This document shows positions 19,855 to 28,431 of a stretch of DNA of 40,379 nt, in pieces. Position 1 is the stretch's first letter. Each line of letters starts with the position of its first letter. Under the pieces are notes generated by a model. It saw only the letters and a program-made list of their open reading frames with translations. It did not search any database and was not told the DNA's origin. The translations under genes were made by a program, and so were the position numbers. This stretch comes from Bdellovibrionia bacterium (GTDB taxonomy: Bacteria; Bdellovibrionota; Bdellovibrionia; Bdellovibrionales; JAGQZY01), in NCBI GenBank assembly GCA_030424665.1, contig JAUHWN010000016.1, positions 1-40,379 on the forward strand, in the 5' to 3' direction.

Positions 19855-19885
19855 AAAACCTCGTCTGACGGCGAGGTTTTTTTTT
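19855..19885 (+). terminator. Rho-independent terminator after atpE
   Basis: AAAACCTCG (19855-19863) pairs with CGAGGTTTT (19872-19880) around an eight-base loop and runs into nine T residues. Ends the gyrA to atpE transcript. Confidence 0.9.
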
Positions 19886-19935
19886 GCCTTTTGTCTGCCT
19901 ATCTATTCTTAAATTCTTTTTGTATTTCAAATATT

Positions 19936-19963
19936 TAAAACCAAATGCTCGTTTGTCCGATAA
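19936..19963 (+). promoter_or_regulatory. Sigma-28 (FliA)-like promoter candidate
   Basis: TAAA (19936-19939) and TCCGATAA (19956-19963) resemble the flagellar sigma-28 pattern TAAA-N15-GCCGATAA with one mismatch and a 16-base spacer. It sits 30 bp before the start of the large pseudo-receiver gene, downstream of the atpE terminator. Confidence 0.4.
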
Positions 19964-19992
19964 AGTATTGATGAGGATTTTGGTTTTCTATT

Positions 19993-22413
19993 ATGTCTAG
20001 TGGGATTGAAGGTAAGAATGTCCTTTTTTTGGTGAAGGACAAAAATAATATTAAGGCCACATCGACTTTTCTCGAACGAAGAGAATTGAATACCTATGTT
20101 TGTGACGATCTCAAAGAAGCCATCCGAATTATGGATAATACTCCTCCCGACTTTCTGTGCTTGAGTGTGAACTACCCCCACCCAAAAGTGACTCATATAC
20201 CTAAACTCATCTCGAGTACTTTTGGCGTAGAAACCATAATGCTCGCAGAAAAAAACACTAAGAAGGCTGTACAGCTACTTTCTCAGGCAAAATCAAGACA
20301 TGTATTATTTGGCGATGTTAGTGGTCCTTCTATGCTTATGAAAATTAGGCGAATTGTTAAAGATCAGGAAGAGGAAGTAGAGATCAAGAAGGCGTCTGAG
20401 AAGTCTTCGTCAGCTTCTGGAGCAAGTGGTACTCAAGTAATCAAAAGCTCTGGTCCGAGGAAAAAAGAAAGCTATCACGTACAATCGAGTAGTGATAACC
20501 AAAGTGCGACGATCTCAGGTAGCAAGAAAAAAAACAAAACAATGATCTTCACCAAGACTGAAGAGGAAAAGGCTAAAGAAAAAGGACCTGGTTTTTATAA
20601 TCCTCAGGAGAATTCAGAAAAAGGCAATAAATCGAATCAACCGAAGATAGGCGGATCACTTAATAGTCCTTTCTCGACTCCGAGTAGAAAAAAGGATATG
20701 AATTTAGATCCCTTCGGTGAGTCAGAAGAAGAGCTAGATGAAGCGGCTGAAAACGAGTCAAATTCCACCAATGAAACTAAAAATAAAACTAAAAATAAAA
20801 ATAAAAAGTCTTCTAAAAAGAAAAACTCTCAATCAGCTAACCCTTTTGAAAACTCCTCAGCGCCTGAAGTTGAACCAGAAACTACAGAACCTGAAGAAGA
20901 ATTCGAAGAAGAGCAGGATTCGCCCTTTTCTGACCTTATCGATGCTTCTGGTGGGTTGTTTGCGCTCCCTCCGGTAGCTACCGAGTCTAAAGTAGATAAT
21001 AATTCATCAGAAGATCAAATTGATCTTGAGAGTGACGAGGCGAAAGAATCAAGCAAAGTTCCTAGTGAGAATAAAAACGCTAAAGGTAATTATCAAAACC
21101 AACCACAAAATAATTTAGCCAATGAAAATGGTAGCTCTAAAGCAGTAAACAAAGGTCATGGTGTTTTCGTTGGCAAAAAAGGTGAAGATAAAAAGCCTAC
21201 GGTAAGCGATCAAGAATCTGATTTTGGGCAATCTGGAATCGGGTATATGCCCGATCAAAAACAATCAAGCAAAGAAAAAGACTCTGGATATGTCGATCTT
21301 GATGCTGAATTATCGGGAACTAGTAAGACTTCAAAAGACAATTCAAGTGAATTTGATATTCCAAATCCTGATCAGGGAAAACCTGGTAAAGAAAAAAAGA
21401 ACACTCCCTTATCCAGCTTCGATCCATTCGCAAGTCTCGAAGAAAAAGAGAAATCCTCAAAAGAAAATACGAATACCAATGAAAGTACCTCAGACTCAAG
21501 GGATAAACCCACCTACAAAGAACACAACCAAACGGCACAGGCAAAATCACAAGACTACAGAGAAAATTCCCAAACAGAATATGAAAACAATTCTGAAGAC
21601 GAACCTAAAAATGATGCAGGAAAATCAGGACAAGGTGTCTTTGTAGGTAAAAAAGGTGAAACAGTTAATCCGTTTGCAGGTGAAAAGAGTCTAAAGCCAA
21701 AAGAAGACTATTTAGAGGAGTCTGATTTTAAGTCCTTTAAAAGCTCTATTGATCTGGCTATCGAACAAATTTGTGATGTCGAATCACGTTTAAAGAGCTC
21801 GATAGAAACGACCGAAAAAATGGGATTTATACCAATTGATTCGGGAAGGTATTGTGGTTACCTCACCGTAGCTATCGCTGAAACACAAGAATTACGTGGA
21901 GTCCTTCTTCAAGAATTAGGGATTAATATCGCTGAAAATCTTTTTGAAATGGGTGAGAATATTGAACCCGATGAGGCCGTAATACTAGATATTTCAGACC
22001 CGGACCTCATAAATTGGGCAAAAAAGAAGAGCCAGGTGTTGATTGAATCACAACACAATGGAGCTGAAATCATAGTTAGTTATATCCCTAAAAACCAGGC
22101 ACTACCAATCATTGTAGAAGCCTCGACTGATATGTTAACTATCGATGTTATCGATATTGAACCAGGTAAGTTGCTAGACTTTGAAACTTACCTTCACCTT
22201 CCCAAAAACAACAAGTACATTCGATATAGTCGCACCGGAAGCACTTTCTCAGAAAAACAGATCGATAAATTATCAAAGAAGGCAAAGGGCCGCGTTACTA
22301 TCAAGCAAGATGATAATTACAATTTCAAGAAAAACTATATTGAAAAGTCTGTGAATGAAGAGTTGGAACAATTTAAAAAGACTGCTCCCGCTAAAAAGAA
22401 AAAGGCGTCTTAG
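19993..22413 (+). CDS. Large scaffold-like protein: degenerate receiver domain, disordered linker, C-terminal domain
   Basis: 806 residues, family not recognised as a whole. Residues about 8-120 look like a CheY-type receiver fold (VLFLVKDKNN; DFLCLSVNYP), but the acidic pocket and phospho-acceptor aspartate are replaced (K, S), so it should not be phosphorylated normally. Residues about 125-565 are a Ser/Lys/Glu/Asn-rich, presumably disordered linker. It carries six [S/D/N]PF tripeptides (225, 239, 283, 310, 477, 559) and two copies of G[HQ]GVFVGKKGE (388, 546). Residues about 570-790 are folded. Their last part (DFETYLHLPKNNKYIRYSRTG...) resembles the small module seen before HD-GYP domains, a tentative reading. 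A basic tail (KKKKAS) closes it. It is monocistronic between a terminator and a convergent gene, with a sigma-28-like promoter. Confidence 0.8.
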   Translation: MSSGIEGKNVLFLVKDKNNIKATSTFLERRELNTYVCDDLKEAIRIMDNTPPDFLCLSVNYPHPKVTHIPKLISSTFGVETIMLAEKNTKKAVQLLSQAKSRHVLFGDVSGPSMLMKIRRIVKDQEEEVEIKKASEKSSSASGASGTQVIKSSGPRKKESYHVQSSSDNQSATISGSKKKNKTMIFTKTEEEKAKEKGPGFYNPQENSEKGNKSNQPKIGGSLNSPFSTPSRKKDMNLDPFGESEEELDEAAENESNSTNETKNKTKNKNKKSSKKKNSQSANPFENSSAPEVEPETTEPEEEFEEEQDSPFSDLIDASGGLFALPPVATESKVDNNSSEDQIDLESDEAKESSKVPSENKNAKGNYQNQPQNNLANENGSSKAVNKGHGVFVGKKGEDKKPTVSDQESDFGQSGIGYMPDQKQSSKEKDSGYVDLDAELSGTSKTSKDNSSEFDIPNPDQGKPGKEKKNTPLSSFDPFASLEEKEKSSKENTNTNESTSDSRDKPTYKEHNQTAQAKSQDYRENSQTEYENNSEDEPKNDAGKSGQGVFVGKKGETVNPFAGEKSLKPKEDYLEESDFKSFKSSIDLAIEQICDVESRLKSSIETTEKMGFIPIDSGRYCGYLTVAIAETQELRGVLLQELGINIAENLFEMGENIEPDEAVILDISDPDLINWAKKKSQVLIESQHNGAEIIVSYIPKNQALPIIVEASTDMLTIDVIDIEPGKLLDFETYLHLPKNNKYIRYSRTGSTFSEKQIDKLSKKAKGRVTIKQDDNYNFKKNYIEKSVNEELEQFKKTAPAKKKKAS

Positions 22414-22421
22414 TGAATTAT

Positions 22422-24011
22422 TTATTTTTTCCTGAAAAGAGTTAGAGTTCCTAGAGGCATTAATAAGAAGAAATACACAAGCCAATTAAAGCTAGCATCA
22501 GCAGTGGGCCTCATAGCTTGCATACTACATCCTGATCCTTTTTGATTCCGATAATAAATGTCAGATATGTTAGGATCTGAAGCTGGCGGAAGGCTTTGGC
22601 CACATGTGATCCCATAGCAGCTTGTATCCTGGGTTGGAGACCAAGATCGCGCAAGAAGAACGGCTTTTTCAGCATCTATTATGGGGTAGACTTTTTCTGT
22701 TCGTGTTAAGTTGTTTTCGATAACTGTTTTTAAGGTGGCCGATTCAACGAGAATTTGCATAATATCTCGGGCACTGAGGTCCATATTGATGCTCTTTACT
22801 AATGCTGCTACACCAGCAACAAAGGGAGCAGCCATTGAGGTGCCCTTCAAAAGCCCATATCCTCCAATATCTTCGGGGTAGGTGGAGAGAATAAACTCTT
22901 CTCGCCCATAGCTTCCATAGGCGGAGTCACCTCCTGGTGCTAAAATATCAACGGCCAATCCATAGTTTGAAAATTGAGAAAGTTCGTCGGAAGAATTAAT
23001 TGAACCGACAGTAAAGACACCGGGAATTCCGGCCGGCGTTGTAAATTGAGCGACTAAGGCTTCATTACCTGCAGCTACAATTGGAAGTACGTTATTATCA
23101 AGTGCGTATTGAAAAGCATCGATTTCAGCTTGTCCAGGTTGATAACCGCTACCCCAACTCGCATTAATTATGTGAGCCCCATTATTTACAGCATAGTAAA
23201 CGCCATCGAGTAGATCTGAAATTCTTGCGTATTGTCCGAAATCGGGGAAACCCTTGATGGCCATAATTTTTGAATTCCAAGTAGCCCCAGAGATTCCTTT
23301 TCCATTATTACCTCGAGCTGCAGCGATACCGGCGACATGTGTTCCGTGGGCGGCATTACTTCCCTGCCCCGGGCGAGGGTCACCATCATTTTCTGCTGTA
23401 TCACATCCATAGATGTCATCGATACATCCGTTGTTGTCATCATCGAAACCGTCAATTCCACCGACTTCATTTTGATTAATCCAGATATTCTGATGAAGGT
23501 CTTCATGATCGATGTCAATTCCCGAGTCTATTACGGCTATAATAACTTCTTCTGATCCGGTAGTAAGCTCCCATGCCTTTGGAAGATTCATATTACCTAT
23601 GGCCCATTGGCTTACAATCTGAGGGTCATTGGGAATTTTCCCTAACTGAACGAGACAATTTCTTTGAACTGACAAAACTCCATCAGTCTTTTTAATTTGA
23701 GTTATTGAGGATTCATTGGCTTCGACTAATGCGAGACTTGGGGGGTCTACCAAATTTGAGGTTTTGAGTGAGCCTTTTTGCTTTATAGGTGGTTGGTGGA
23801 TAAGTTTAAAGTTCTGGCTCAATTTACTTATTGAATTCAATGCTTTTGCTGACTTGCCCTGACTGTCTACCTCAACTTTAAAGCGAATAAGATATTCACC
23901 CTCAGTGTATCCGAGCGTACCGCACTCTCCGCTTTCTGAATGAGCCGAGGCTGACTGGACTAAAGATGTGGACAATAAAGAGACGAAAACAAGTCGTAAT
24001 ACAAAAGGCAT
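22422..24011 (-). CDS. Secreted subtilisin-like serine protease (S8) with C-terminal sorting-like tail
   Basis: 529 residues. A signal peptide (cleavage likely after SASA, about residue 23) and a propeptide precede the catalytic domain. The triad is Asp162 (AVIDSGID), His222 (HGTHVAG) and Ser392 (GTSMAAP), with oxyanion Asn316 (AAGNE). An Asp-rich FDDDNNGCIDD loop (189-199) looks like a calcium-binding insert. The C-terminus has GSGCS (492-496), a hydrophobic helix (about 508-526) and a terminal RKK. This tripartite pattern is seen in MYXO-CTERM and GlyGly-CTERM anchors. It probably acts at the cell surface or outside. The stop is eight bases from the convergent upstream gene. SD AAGGA precedes the ATG. 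Confidence 0.93.
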   Translation of the reverse strand: MPFVLRLVFVSLLSTSLVQSASAHSESGECGTLGYTEGEYLIRFKVEVDSQGKSAKALNSISKLSQNFKLIHQPPIKQKGSLKTSNLVDPPSLALVEANESSITQIKKTDGVLSVQRNCLVQLGKIPNDPQIVSQWAIGNMNLPKAWELTTGSEEVIIAVIDSGIDIDHEDLHQNIWINQNEVGGIDGFDDDNNGCIDDIYGCDTAENDGDPRPGQGSNAAHGTHVAGIAAARGNNGKGISGATWNSKIMAIKGFPDFGQYARISDLLDGVYYAVNNGAHIINASWGSGYQPGQAEIDAFQYALDNNVLPIVAAGNEALVAQFTTPAGIPGVFTVGSINSSDELSQFSNYGLAVDILAPGGDSAYGSYGREEFILSTYPEDIGGYGLLKGTSMAAPFVAGVAALVKSINMDLSARDIMQILVESATLKTVIENNLTRTEKVYPIIDAEKAVLLARSWSPTQDTSCYGITCGQSLPPASDPNISDIYYRNQKGSGCSMQAMRPTADASFNWLVYFFLLMPLGTLTLFRKK

Positions 24012-24043
24012 ACTGTCCTTTCGGAGGTAGCCTTTTGAACTGA

Positions 24044-24064
24044 AGGTCTTATTTCTAAGGACCT
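24044..24064 (-). other. Leader hairpin upstream of the S8 protease
   Basis: On the minus strand AGGT-C-CTTA pairs with TAAG-ACCT around a GAAA tetraloop, with one bulged C. It lies about 33 bp before the protease start and has no following T-run, so it is more likely a leader structure than a terminator; it could still affect readthrough from the upstream mutase gene. Confidence 0.4.
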
Positions 24065-24108
24065 GTTAATTTGAATATATTAAAAACTTTTAGACCTTTG
24101 GCGTGGAC

Positions 24109-25485
24109 CTACAAAAGTGGTTTTACTAGGGATTCAATTTCATTTTGAATTCGGCTGAGCCCTTCCTGAGAATTAGACTCAAAGCGTAATACCAACACGG
24201 GTTGAGTGTTTGAAGCCCGCGCCAATGCCCAGCCATCTTCGTAACTGATGCGAACGCCATCAATCATATTCACTTTGTAGTGGTCAGTATCTTTGGCAAA
24301 CTTTTCCTGAAGGAATTTAACGATCGATTGCTTCTTTTCTTCGGTCGTATCGATTCGAATCTCAGGAGTGTTGTAAACATTTGGCAAACCTGCCAGTAAT
24401 TCCGAAGGTCTTTTACCAGTTTGTGCCAATATCTCAATGAGCCTTAGTCCGGCGTAAAGAGCATCGTCATAACCGTAATTTTTATCGGCAAAGAAAATAT
24501 GACCAGATAGTTCTCCACCAAATGGAGCTTTCTCCTCTTTAATTTTATTCTTTATCAGACTATGCCCGGTCTTCCACATGATTGCTTCTCCACCAAGCCG
24601 AGTAATGTCGTCATAAAGTCGATTCGAACATTTTACATCACCAATGATTTTAGAGCCGGGATTAGTTTTTAATAGATATCTAGAAACTAAGATCATTAGT
24701 TCATCGCCAAGAATCGGACGCGCATTTTCGTCAATTATTGCAATTCGATCGGCATCACCATCAAATCCAATACCGATGTCGGCGTTATTCTCGAGAACCG
24801 CTTTTTTCAAATCCTCTAGGTTTTCTTCGACTGTAGGGTCTGGATGGTGGTTTGGAAAGTGCCCATCCGGTTCTTCGAAAAGAATCACTGGATTTAACCC
24901 GACTCCTTCATATAGCTTTTTTGCAATAACTCCAGCTGCTCCATTACCACAATCAAGGACGACTTTTATATCTTCCAATCCCTTAAACTCAGGAATATAT
25001 TTTTCTAAGTAAGGAGTAAAAATATCGAAATCCTTAGTAACCCCTCTTGAGCGGTCAATACTCAAATCCTCCCCAGACTCGAGCTCTTTTCTCAATTCTT
25101 GGATTTCCTCACCGAATATCGTTGTTTTTCCGAGGCTTATTTTGAATCCATTGTAATCAGGTGGATTGTGTGAACCAGTAATCATGATCCCACCATGGGC
25201 TTCGGTGTGGAACATAGAAAAATAAGAAATCGGAGTAGTTACTAAACCCAACCTTAAAACGTTTCCACCTTCTCTACTAATTCCATCGACAATTTTTTCC
25301 ATTATTCCAGGACTAGAGAGCCGTGCATCGTAACCAACTGTAATAATTGGCGGTTCAGCGTCTGGATTCTTCTTTCTTACGAATCGGCAAAAAGCTTCGC
25401 CTAATTGTCTACAGAAATCGAGGTCGTAGTCTTTTTCATAGACGCCGCGAATATCATACTCTCTAAAAATAACCGGATTAAACAT
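24109..25485 (-). CDS. Phosphomannomutase/phosphoglucomutase
   Basis: 458 residues, alpha-D-phosphohexomutase superfamily, PMM/PGM (AlgC-like) size. It interconverts hexose 1- and 6-phosphates to feed LPS and other surface polysaccharides. The four family sites are seen: the catalytic serine in MITGSHNPPDYNG (Ser105), the metal site GFDGDADR (Asp242, 244, 246), the sugar-specificity loop GGELSGH and the phosphate-binding RASNTQPVLVLRFE near the end. The ATG directly abuts the pdxA stop, so it is probably the last gene of the envelope operon. Substrate preference cannot be set from sequence alone. Confidence 0.92.
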   Translation of the reverse strand: MFNPVIFREYDIRGVYEKDYDLDFCRQLGEAFCRFVRKKNPDAEPPIITVGYDARLSSPGIMEKIVDGISREGGNVLRLGLVTTPISYFSMFHTEAHGGIMITGSHNPPDYNGFKISLGKTTIFGEEIQELRKELESGEDLSIDRSRGVTKDFDIFTPYLEKYIPEFKGLEDIKVVLDCGNGAAGVIAKKLYEGVGLNPVILFEEPDGHFPNHHPDPTVEENLEDLKKAVLENNADIGIGFDGDADRIAIIDENARPILGDELMILVSRYLLKTNPGSKIIGDVKCSNRLYDDITRLGGEAIMWKTGHSLIKNKIKEEKAPFGGELSGHIFFADKNYGYDDALYAGLRLIEILAQTGKRPSELLAGLPNVYNTPEIRIDTTEEKKQSIVKFLQEKFAKDTDHYKVNMIDGVRISYEDGWALARASNTQPVLVLRFESNSQEGLSRIQNEIESLVKPLL

Positions 25486-26496
25486 CTATACCTTCTTTTT
25501 TGAAGTTTTTGTTTGAGGAGATACGCTCAAGTCGATTTTTTGCTTAGCTAACTTAATAACCCATTCAATTGCCTCTACCATTGAGGATGGATCAGCTTTG
25601 TTTTTGCCAAAGATATCTTTAGCTGTTCCATGATCAACACTCGTTCGAATAAAGGGTAAGCCCATGGTTATATGAACACCCGAATGTTGCCCGTGAATCA
25701 TTTTGAAGGGAATTAACCCTTGGTCGTGATAATTCGCTACATAAACGGCGTAGTTTTTCCACTTAGATTCTAGGAAAGCGACATCCGGAACAACGGGACC
25801 TTCAATGCGATCGGATTTTTTATAATCCTTAAGCACGACATGGTGATAAGACTTTTCATCTTTACCGATCATACCCTCTTCCCCAGAATGAGGATTGAGT
25901 CCCAGTAAAGCTATGGACTTTTTCTGTTGTGATCGGGGTAGTAAATCTCTAACGCGAACAGCGGCTCGAATAGAAGACTTTAAGATTTTTCCGTTTATGG
26001 TCTTACTGATTTCATCAATCGGAATATGCCCTGTGGCTAGAATTACAGAAAATTTATTTCCTATAAATGCCATATGAACAGTTTTTCGTTTTGCAATTCT
26101 CTGCAAAATTTGAGTATGGCCAATATCATCGAAGCCAGCATCTTTAATTGTAGTCTTAGAAAGTGGAGCGGTTGCTAATCCGTCAACATGGCCGAATTGG
26201 CTGGCTTTAGCACATTGTTCTACCCAGACAGCTGGATTGAGGTGGCTGGCAATATCCAGAATTTCTTTATGGCTTGAAGGGTTATGTTTTAGTGCTTGCG
26301 CCCAACTTCCAACAGTCTGTCTCTTATACACTCCATCGATAATATCTAGATATTTCTTAGGAGCGCTTGGAGATCTCCATAGGTAAAAGGTAACATCCCT
26401 TTTTGGTTTCACTTTAGCGAGGGCTTTGGCGGTAATTTCCATACCAATGCCATCGGTATCACCTGTAGTAATACAAATCTTTAAAGGTTTTTTCAC
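25486..26496 (-). CDS. pdxA: 4-hydroxythreonine-4-phosphate dehydrogenase PdxA
   Basis: 336 residues. NAD-dependent step of the DXP-dependent pyridoxal phosphate pathway, oxidising 4-phosphohydroxy-L-threonine. Family blocks: ITTGDTDGIGMEI near the N-terminus, GHTQILQ with a metal-ligand His, NPHSGEEG, NYHDQGLIPFK and the strongly conserved LPFIRTSVDHGTAKDI near the C-terminus. The typical TxGDPxGIG has Thr for Pro here (GDTDGIG). It follows surA by two bases, the same surA-pdxA pairing known from E. coli. Confidence 0.94.
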   Translation of the reverse strand: MKKPLKICITTGDTDGIGMEITAKALAKVKPKRDVTFYLWRSPSAPKKYLDIIDGVYKRQTVGSWAQALKHNPSSHKEILDIASHLNPAVWVEQCAKASQFGHVDGLATAPLSKTTIKDAGFDDIGHTQILQRIAKRKTVHMAFIGNKFSVILATGHIPIDEISKTINGKILKSSIRAAVRVRDLLPRSQQKKSIALLGLNPHSGEEGMIGKDEKSYHHVVLKDYKKSDRIEGPVVPDVAFLESKWKNYAVYVANYHDQGLIPFKMIHGQHSGVHITMGLPFIRTSVDHGTAKDIFGKNKADPSSMVEAIEWVIKLAKQKIDLSVSPQTKTSKKKV

Positions 26497-26498
26497 TT

Positions 26499-27452
26499 TT
26501 AATTAATCCGAATGAAAGACTCGTTTTTCTTTTCTTCAATCCAAAATTGAAATTGCGTCTTAAAAGCATCGGCAAATAATTTTGTTCGAATCTGATTTTT
26601 AATTTCGGCGAGTTTTGGATCCGGAATCAATTTTTTCTTAACGACTTTTAAAATATGATAACCACCAGGGCCCTTAACCGGTTTCGAGTATTCACCGATT
26701 TGTAACTTTTTTACTGCCTTTTCAAAACTTTTAACCATTTCACCGTCTTTAAAGTTACCGAGCATACCGCCAGTCGTGTAGTTAGGGTCCTCGCTGTAAT
26801 CAGAAGCTAGAGAATTAAAATCTTCTCCTTTTTTAAGTTTGCTATAAACTTCTTCTGCTCTTTTCTTTGCAGCAGCTTCATTTCTTTTGGATTTGGAAAT
26901 CAAAATATGAGCCAATGAATATTCAAATACTTGGCTAGAAACATCTTTATTATTTTTTAAGTAGTAGGCCGCAACATCCTCTTCAGAAATTTTAATTTTA
27001 GAATTAATTTCTTTTTCTACAAGAGATCGTCGTTCAATCGATTTACGAATAAAATCTTGATACTCCGAAAAAGGCATTCCCTGGCCCTTCAGCGCCTCAA
27101 TTAATTGCCCACGATTAATGCCGTTTCTTTTGGCGATACTTCTAATTTCTTGTTCAATCCTTTCAATGGTCACGTTGAGTTCAAGTCTTTGAATTTCAGT
27201 ATCGATTATTTTGGATTGAATTAGTTTATCGAGGAGCACAGTTTTGTTTTTTAAAGCTTTTTGACGTTCTTGATCATTGGGTATGATCAGATCATCTGTA
27301 AGTGTTCCAGCTTTGAGTTTCGTTCTAAACTCTTCAACATCGGATTTTAAAATCATTTCGTCATTTACGATGGCAACAACTTCCTCGACAATTCGAGCGG
27401 CACTCGTATTAACGGCTACTAATAAAACTAAAAAAACTAAGAGGCTTTTCAA
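26499..27452 (-). CDS. surA: SurA-like periplasmic chaperone/peptidyl-prolyl isomerase
   Basis: 317 residues. A signal peptide (MKSLLVFLVLLVAVNTSA) is followed by the N-terminal SurA helical chaperone domain (IVEEVVAIVNDEMILKSDVE is the family start) and one parvulin PPIase domain at about 180-270 (YSLAHILISKSK ... GGMLGNFKDGEMVKSFEKAV ... GGYHILKV). E. coli SurA has two parvulin domains; this has one. It escorts outer-membrane proteins through the periplasm. It starts immediately at the end of the preceding lipoprotein gene and is followed by pdxA, which supports the name. Confidence 0.9.
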   Translation of the reverse strand: MKSLLVFLVLLVAVNTSAARIVEEVVAIVNDEMILKSDVEEFRTKLKAGTLTDDLIIPNDQERQKALKNKTVLLDKLIQSKIIDTEIQRLELNVTIERIEQEIRSIAKRNGINRGQLIEALKGQGMPFSEYQDFIRKSIERRSLVEKEINSKIKISEEDVAAYYLKNNKDVSSQVFEYSLAHILISKSKRNEAAAKKRAEEVYSKLKKGEDFNSLASDYSEDPNYTTGGMLGNFKDGEMVKSFEKAVKKLQIGEYSKPVKGPGGYHILKVVKKKLIPDPKLAEIKNQIRTKLFADAFKTQFQFWIEEKKNESFIRIN

Positions 27453-28400
27453 TTAAGATCCTTTTGTTTGTACAAATACTGCGTCGATCAGTTCATCGTC
27501 TCTGAATACCCTGGTTTTTCGAACTCGCTCTTCAAGCCAAGAAGTGTATAGGGTTTTCTCCTTCTCTGCCTTCAAGAGCCGACGTATCTTATCCTTAGCA
27601 TCATTCAGGGACAAATTACCAGCCTTCTGTTTCTTGAGTACTTGATAAATATGAAATCCATAGGGGCTTTTTAACACGGCGCTTCGTCTACCAACCCGCA
27701 TTGTGAAAGCCTTATCAAATACTTCTAAAACTCCCTTTTCGATCCAGTCGGTTTCCCCTTCATTTTCAGCTTCGTGGAGATTTTCTGAAAACTTAGAGGC
27801 GAGCTCTTTAAAGCTTTTACCCTTCTTCAGTTCCTTTTCTATTCGACGGGCATCACTTTCTTTTTTCAATACAATTTGTCTTAGTTTTACAGCAGCTTTG
27901 CGTTTGAAAAGGTTCTCGTTTTTTTTGTAGAATTCTTTGATCTCACTGTCAGTGGGCTCTTCAATTTGTTTTCCCAAGAATTCAAACAACTTTTCTTTTA
28001 AGAGTTGTTTTTCAATGAGATCTTGCCACTTTTCTAAACTCAAATTTTCTTGGGCCAGTACCCTTCTCAAGGGATTATCATCTGGATAATTTTCTCGCAG
28101 CTCCCTTACCTTATTAGAAAGCTCTTCTTTTGACACACTTACATTTTTTTCCTTTGCCCAGATGGAAACAATGCAATCGACAATGAAATCAGAAATAATA
28201 TTTTCCTTAATTCGATTTAAATTTGCGGGATCTTTTGCTGATAATGAGTCGTGATTTTTTATTTTTCTCGAAAGGATGTCTGAAAACTCTTTAGTCGACA
28301 TCTCTATATTATCAACCTTAACCACGGTTTTTTGTGAATAGTCGTCTTGACTTGTACAAGCAAATGAGAAAATTAAAAAAAGTGTGAGGAGATATTTCAT
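27453..28400 (-). CDS. PrsA/SurA-like parvulin-type PPIase, probable lipoprotein
   Basis: 315 residues from the ATG at 28400, which has AGGGA about seven bases upstream; an upstream in-frame start at 28427 would put charged residues before the signal and is less likely. The signal MKYLLTLFLIFSFAC-TSQ ends in a cysteine typical of lipoproteins, although the -3 residue is Ser rather than Leu. A SurA_N-like helical region and a parvulin domain (AAVKLRQIVLKK ... GETDWIEKGVLEVFDKAF ... YGFHIYQVLKK) follow. It is probably an outer-membrane-anchored folding factor working with the neighbouring SurA and PpiC-like proteins. The stop touches the surA start. Confidence 0.88.
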   Translation of the reverse strand: MKYLLTLFLIFSFACTSQDDYSQKTVVKVDNIEMSTKEFSDILSRKIKNHDSLSAKDPANLNRIKENIISDFIVDCIVSIWAKEKNVSVSKEELSNKVRELRENYPDDNPLRRVLAQENLSLEKWQDLIEKQLLKEKLFEFLGKQIEEPTDSEIKEFYKKNENLFKRKAAVKLRQIVLKKESDARRIEKELKKGKSFKELASKFSENLHEAENEGETDWIEKGVLEVFDKAFTMRVGRRSAVLKSPYGFHIYQVLKKQKAGNLSLNDAKDKIRRLLKAEKEKTLYTSWLEERVRKTRVFRDDELIDAVFVQTKGS

Positions 28401-28431
28401 ACACGAATCCCTGGGAAGGACTCGCAAAAGG

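Noticed and set aside
20738-21646. Two open frames in another phase, rich in Lys/Leu/Pro
   Set aside because: Shadows of the low-complexity linker of the 806-residue gene; the composition simply mirrors its A-rich codons.
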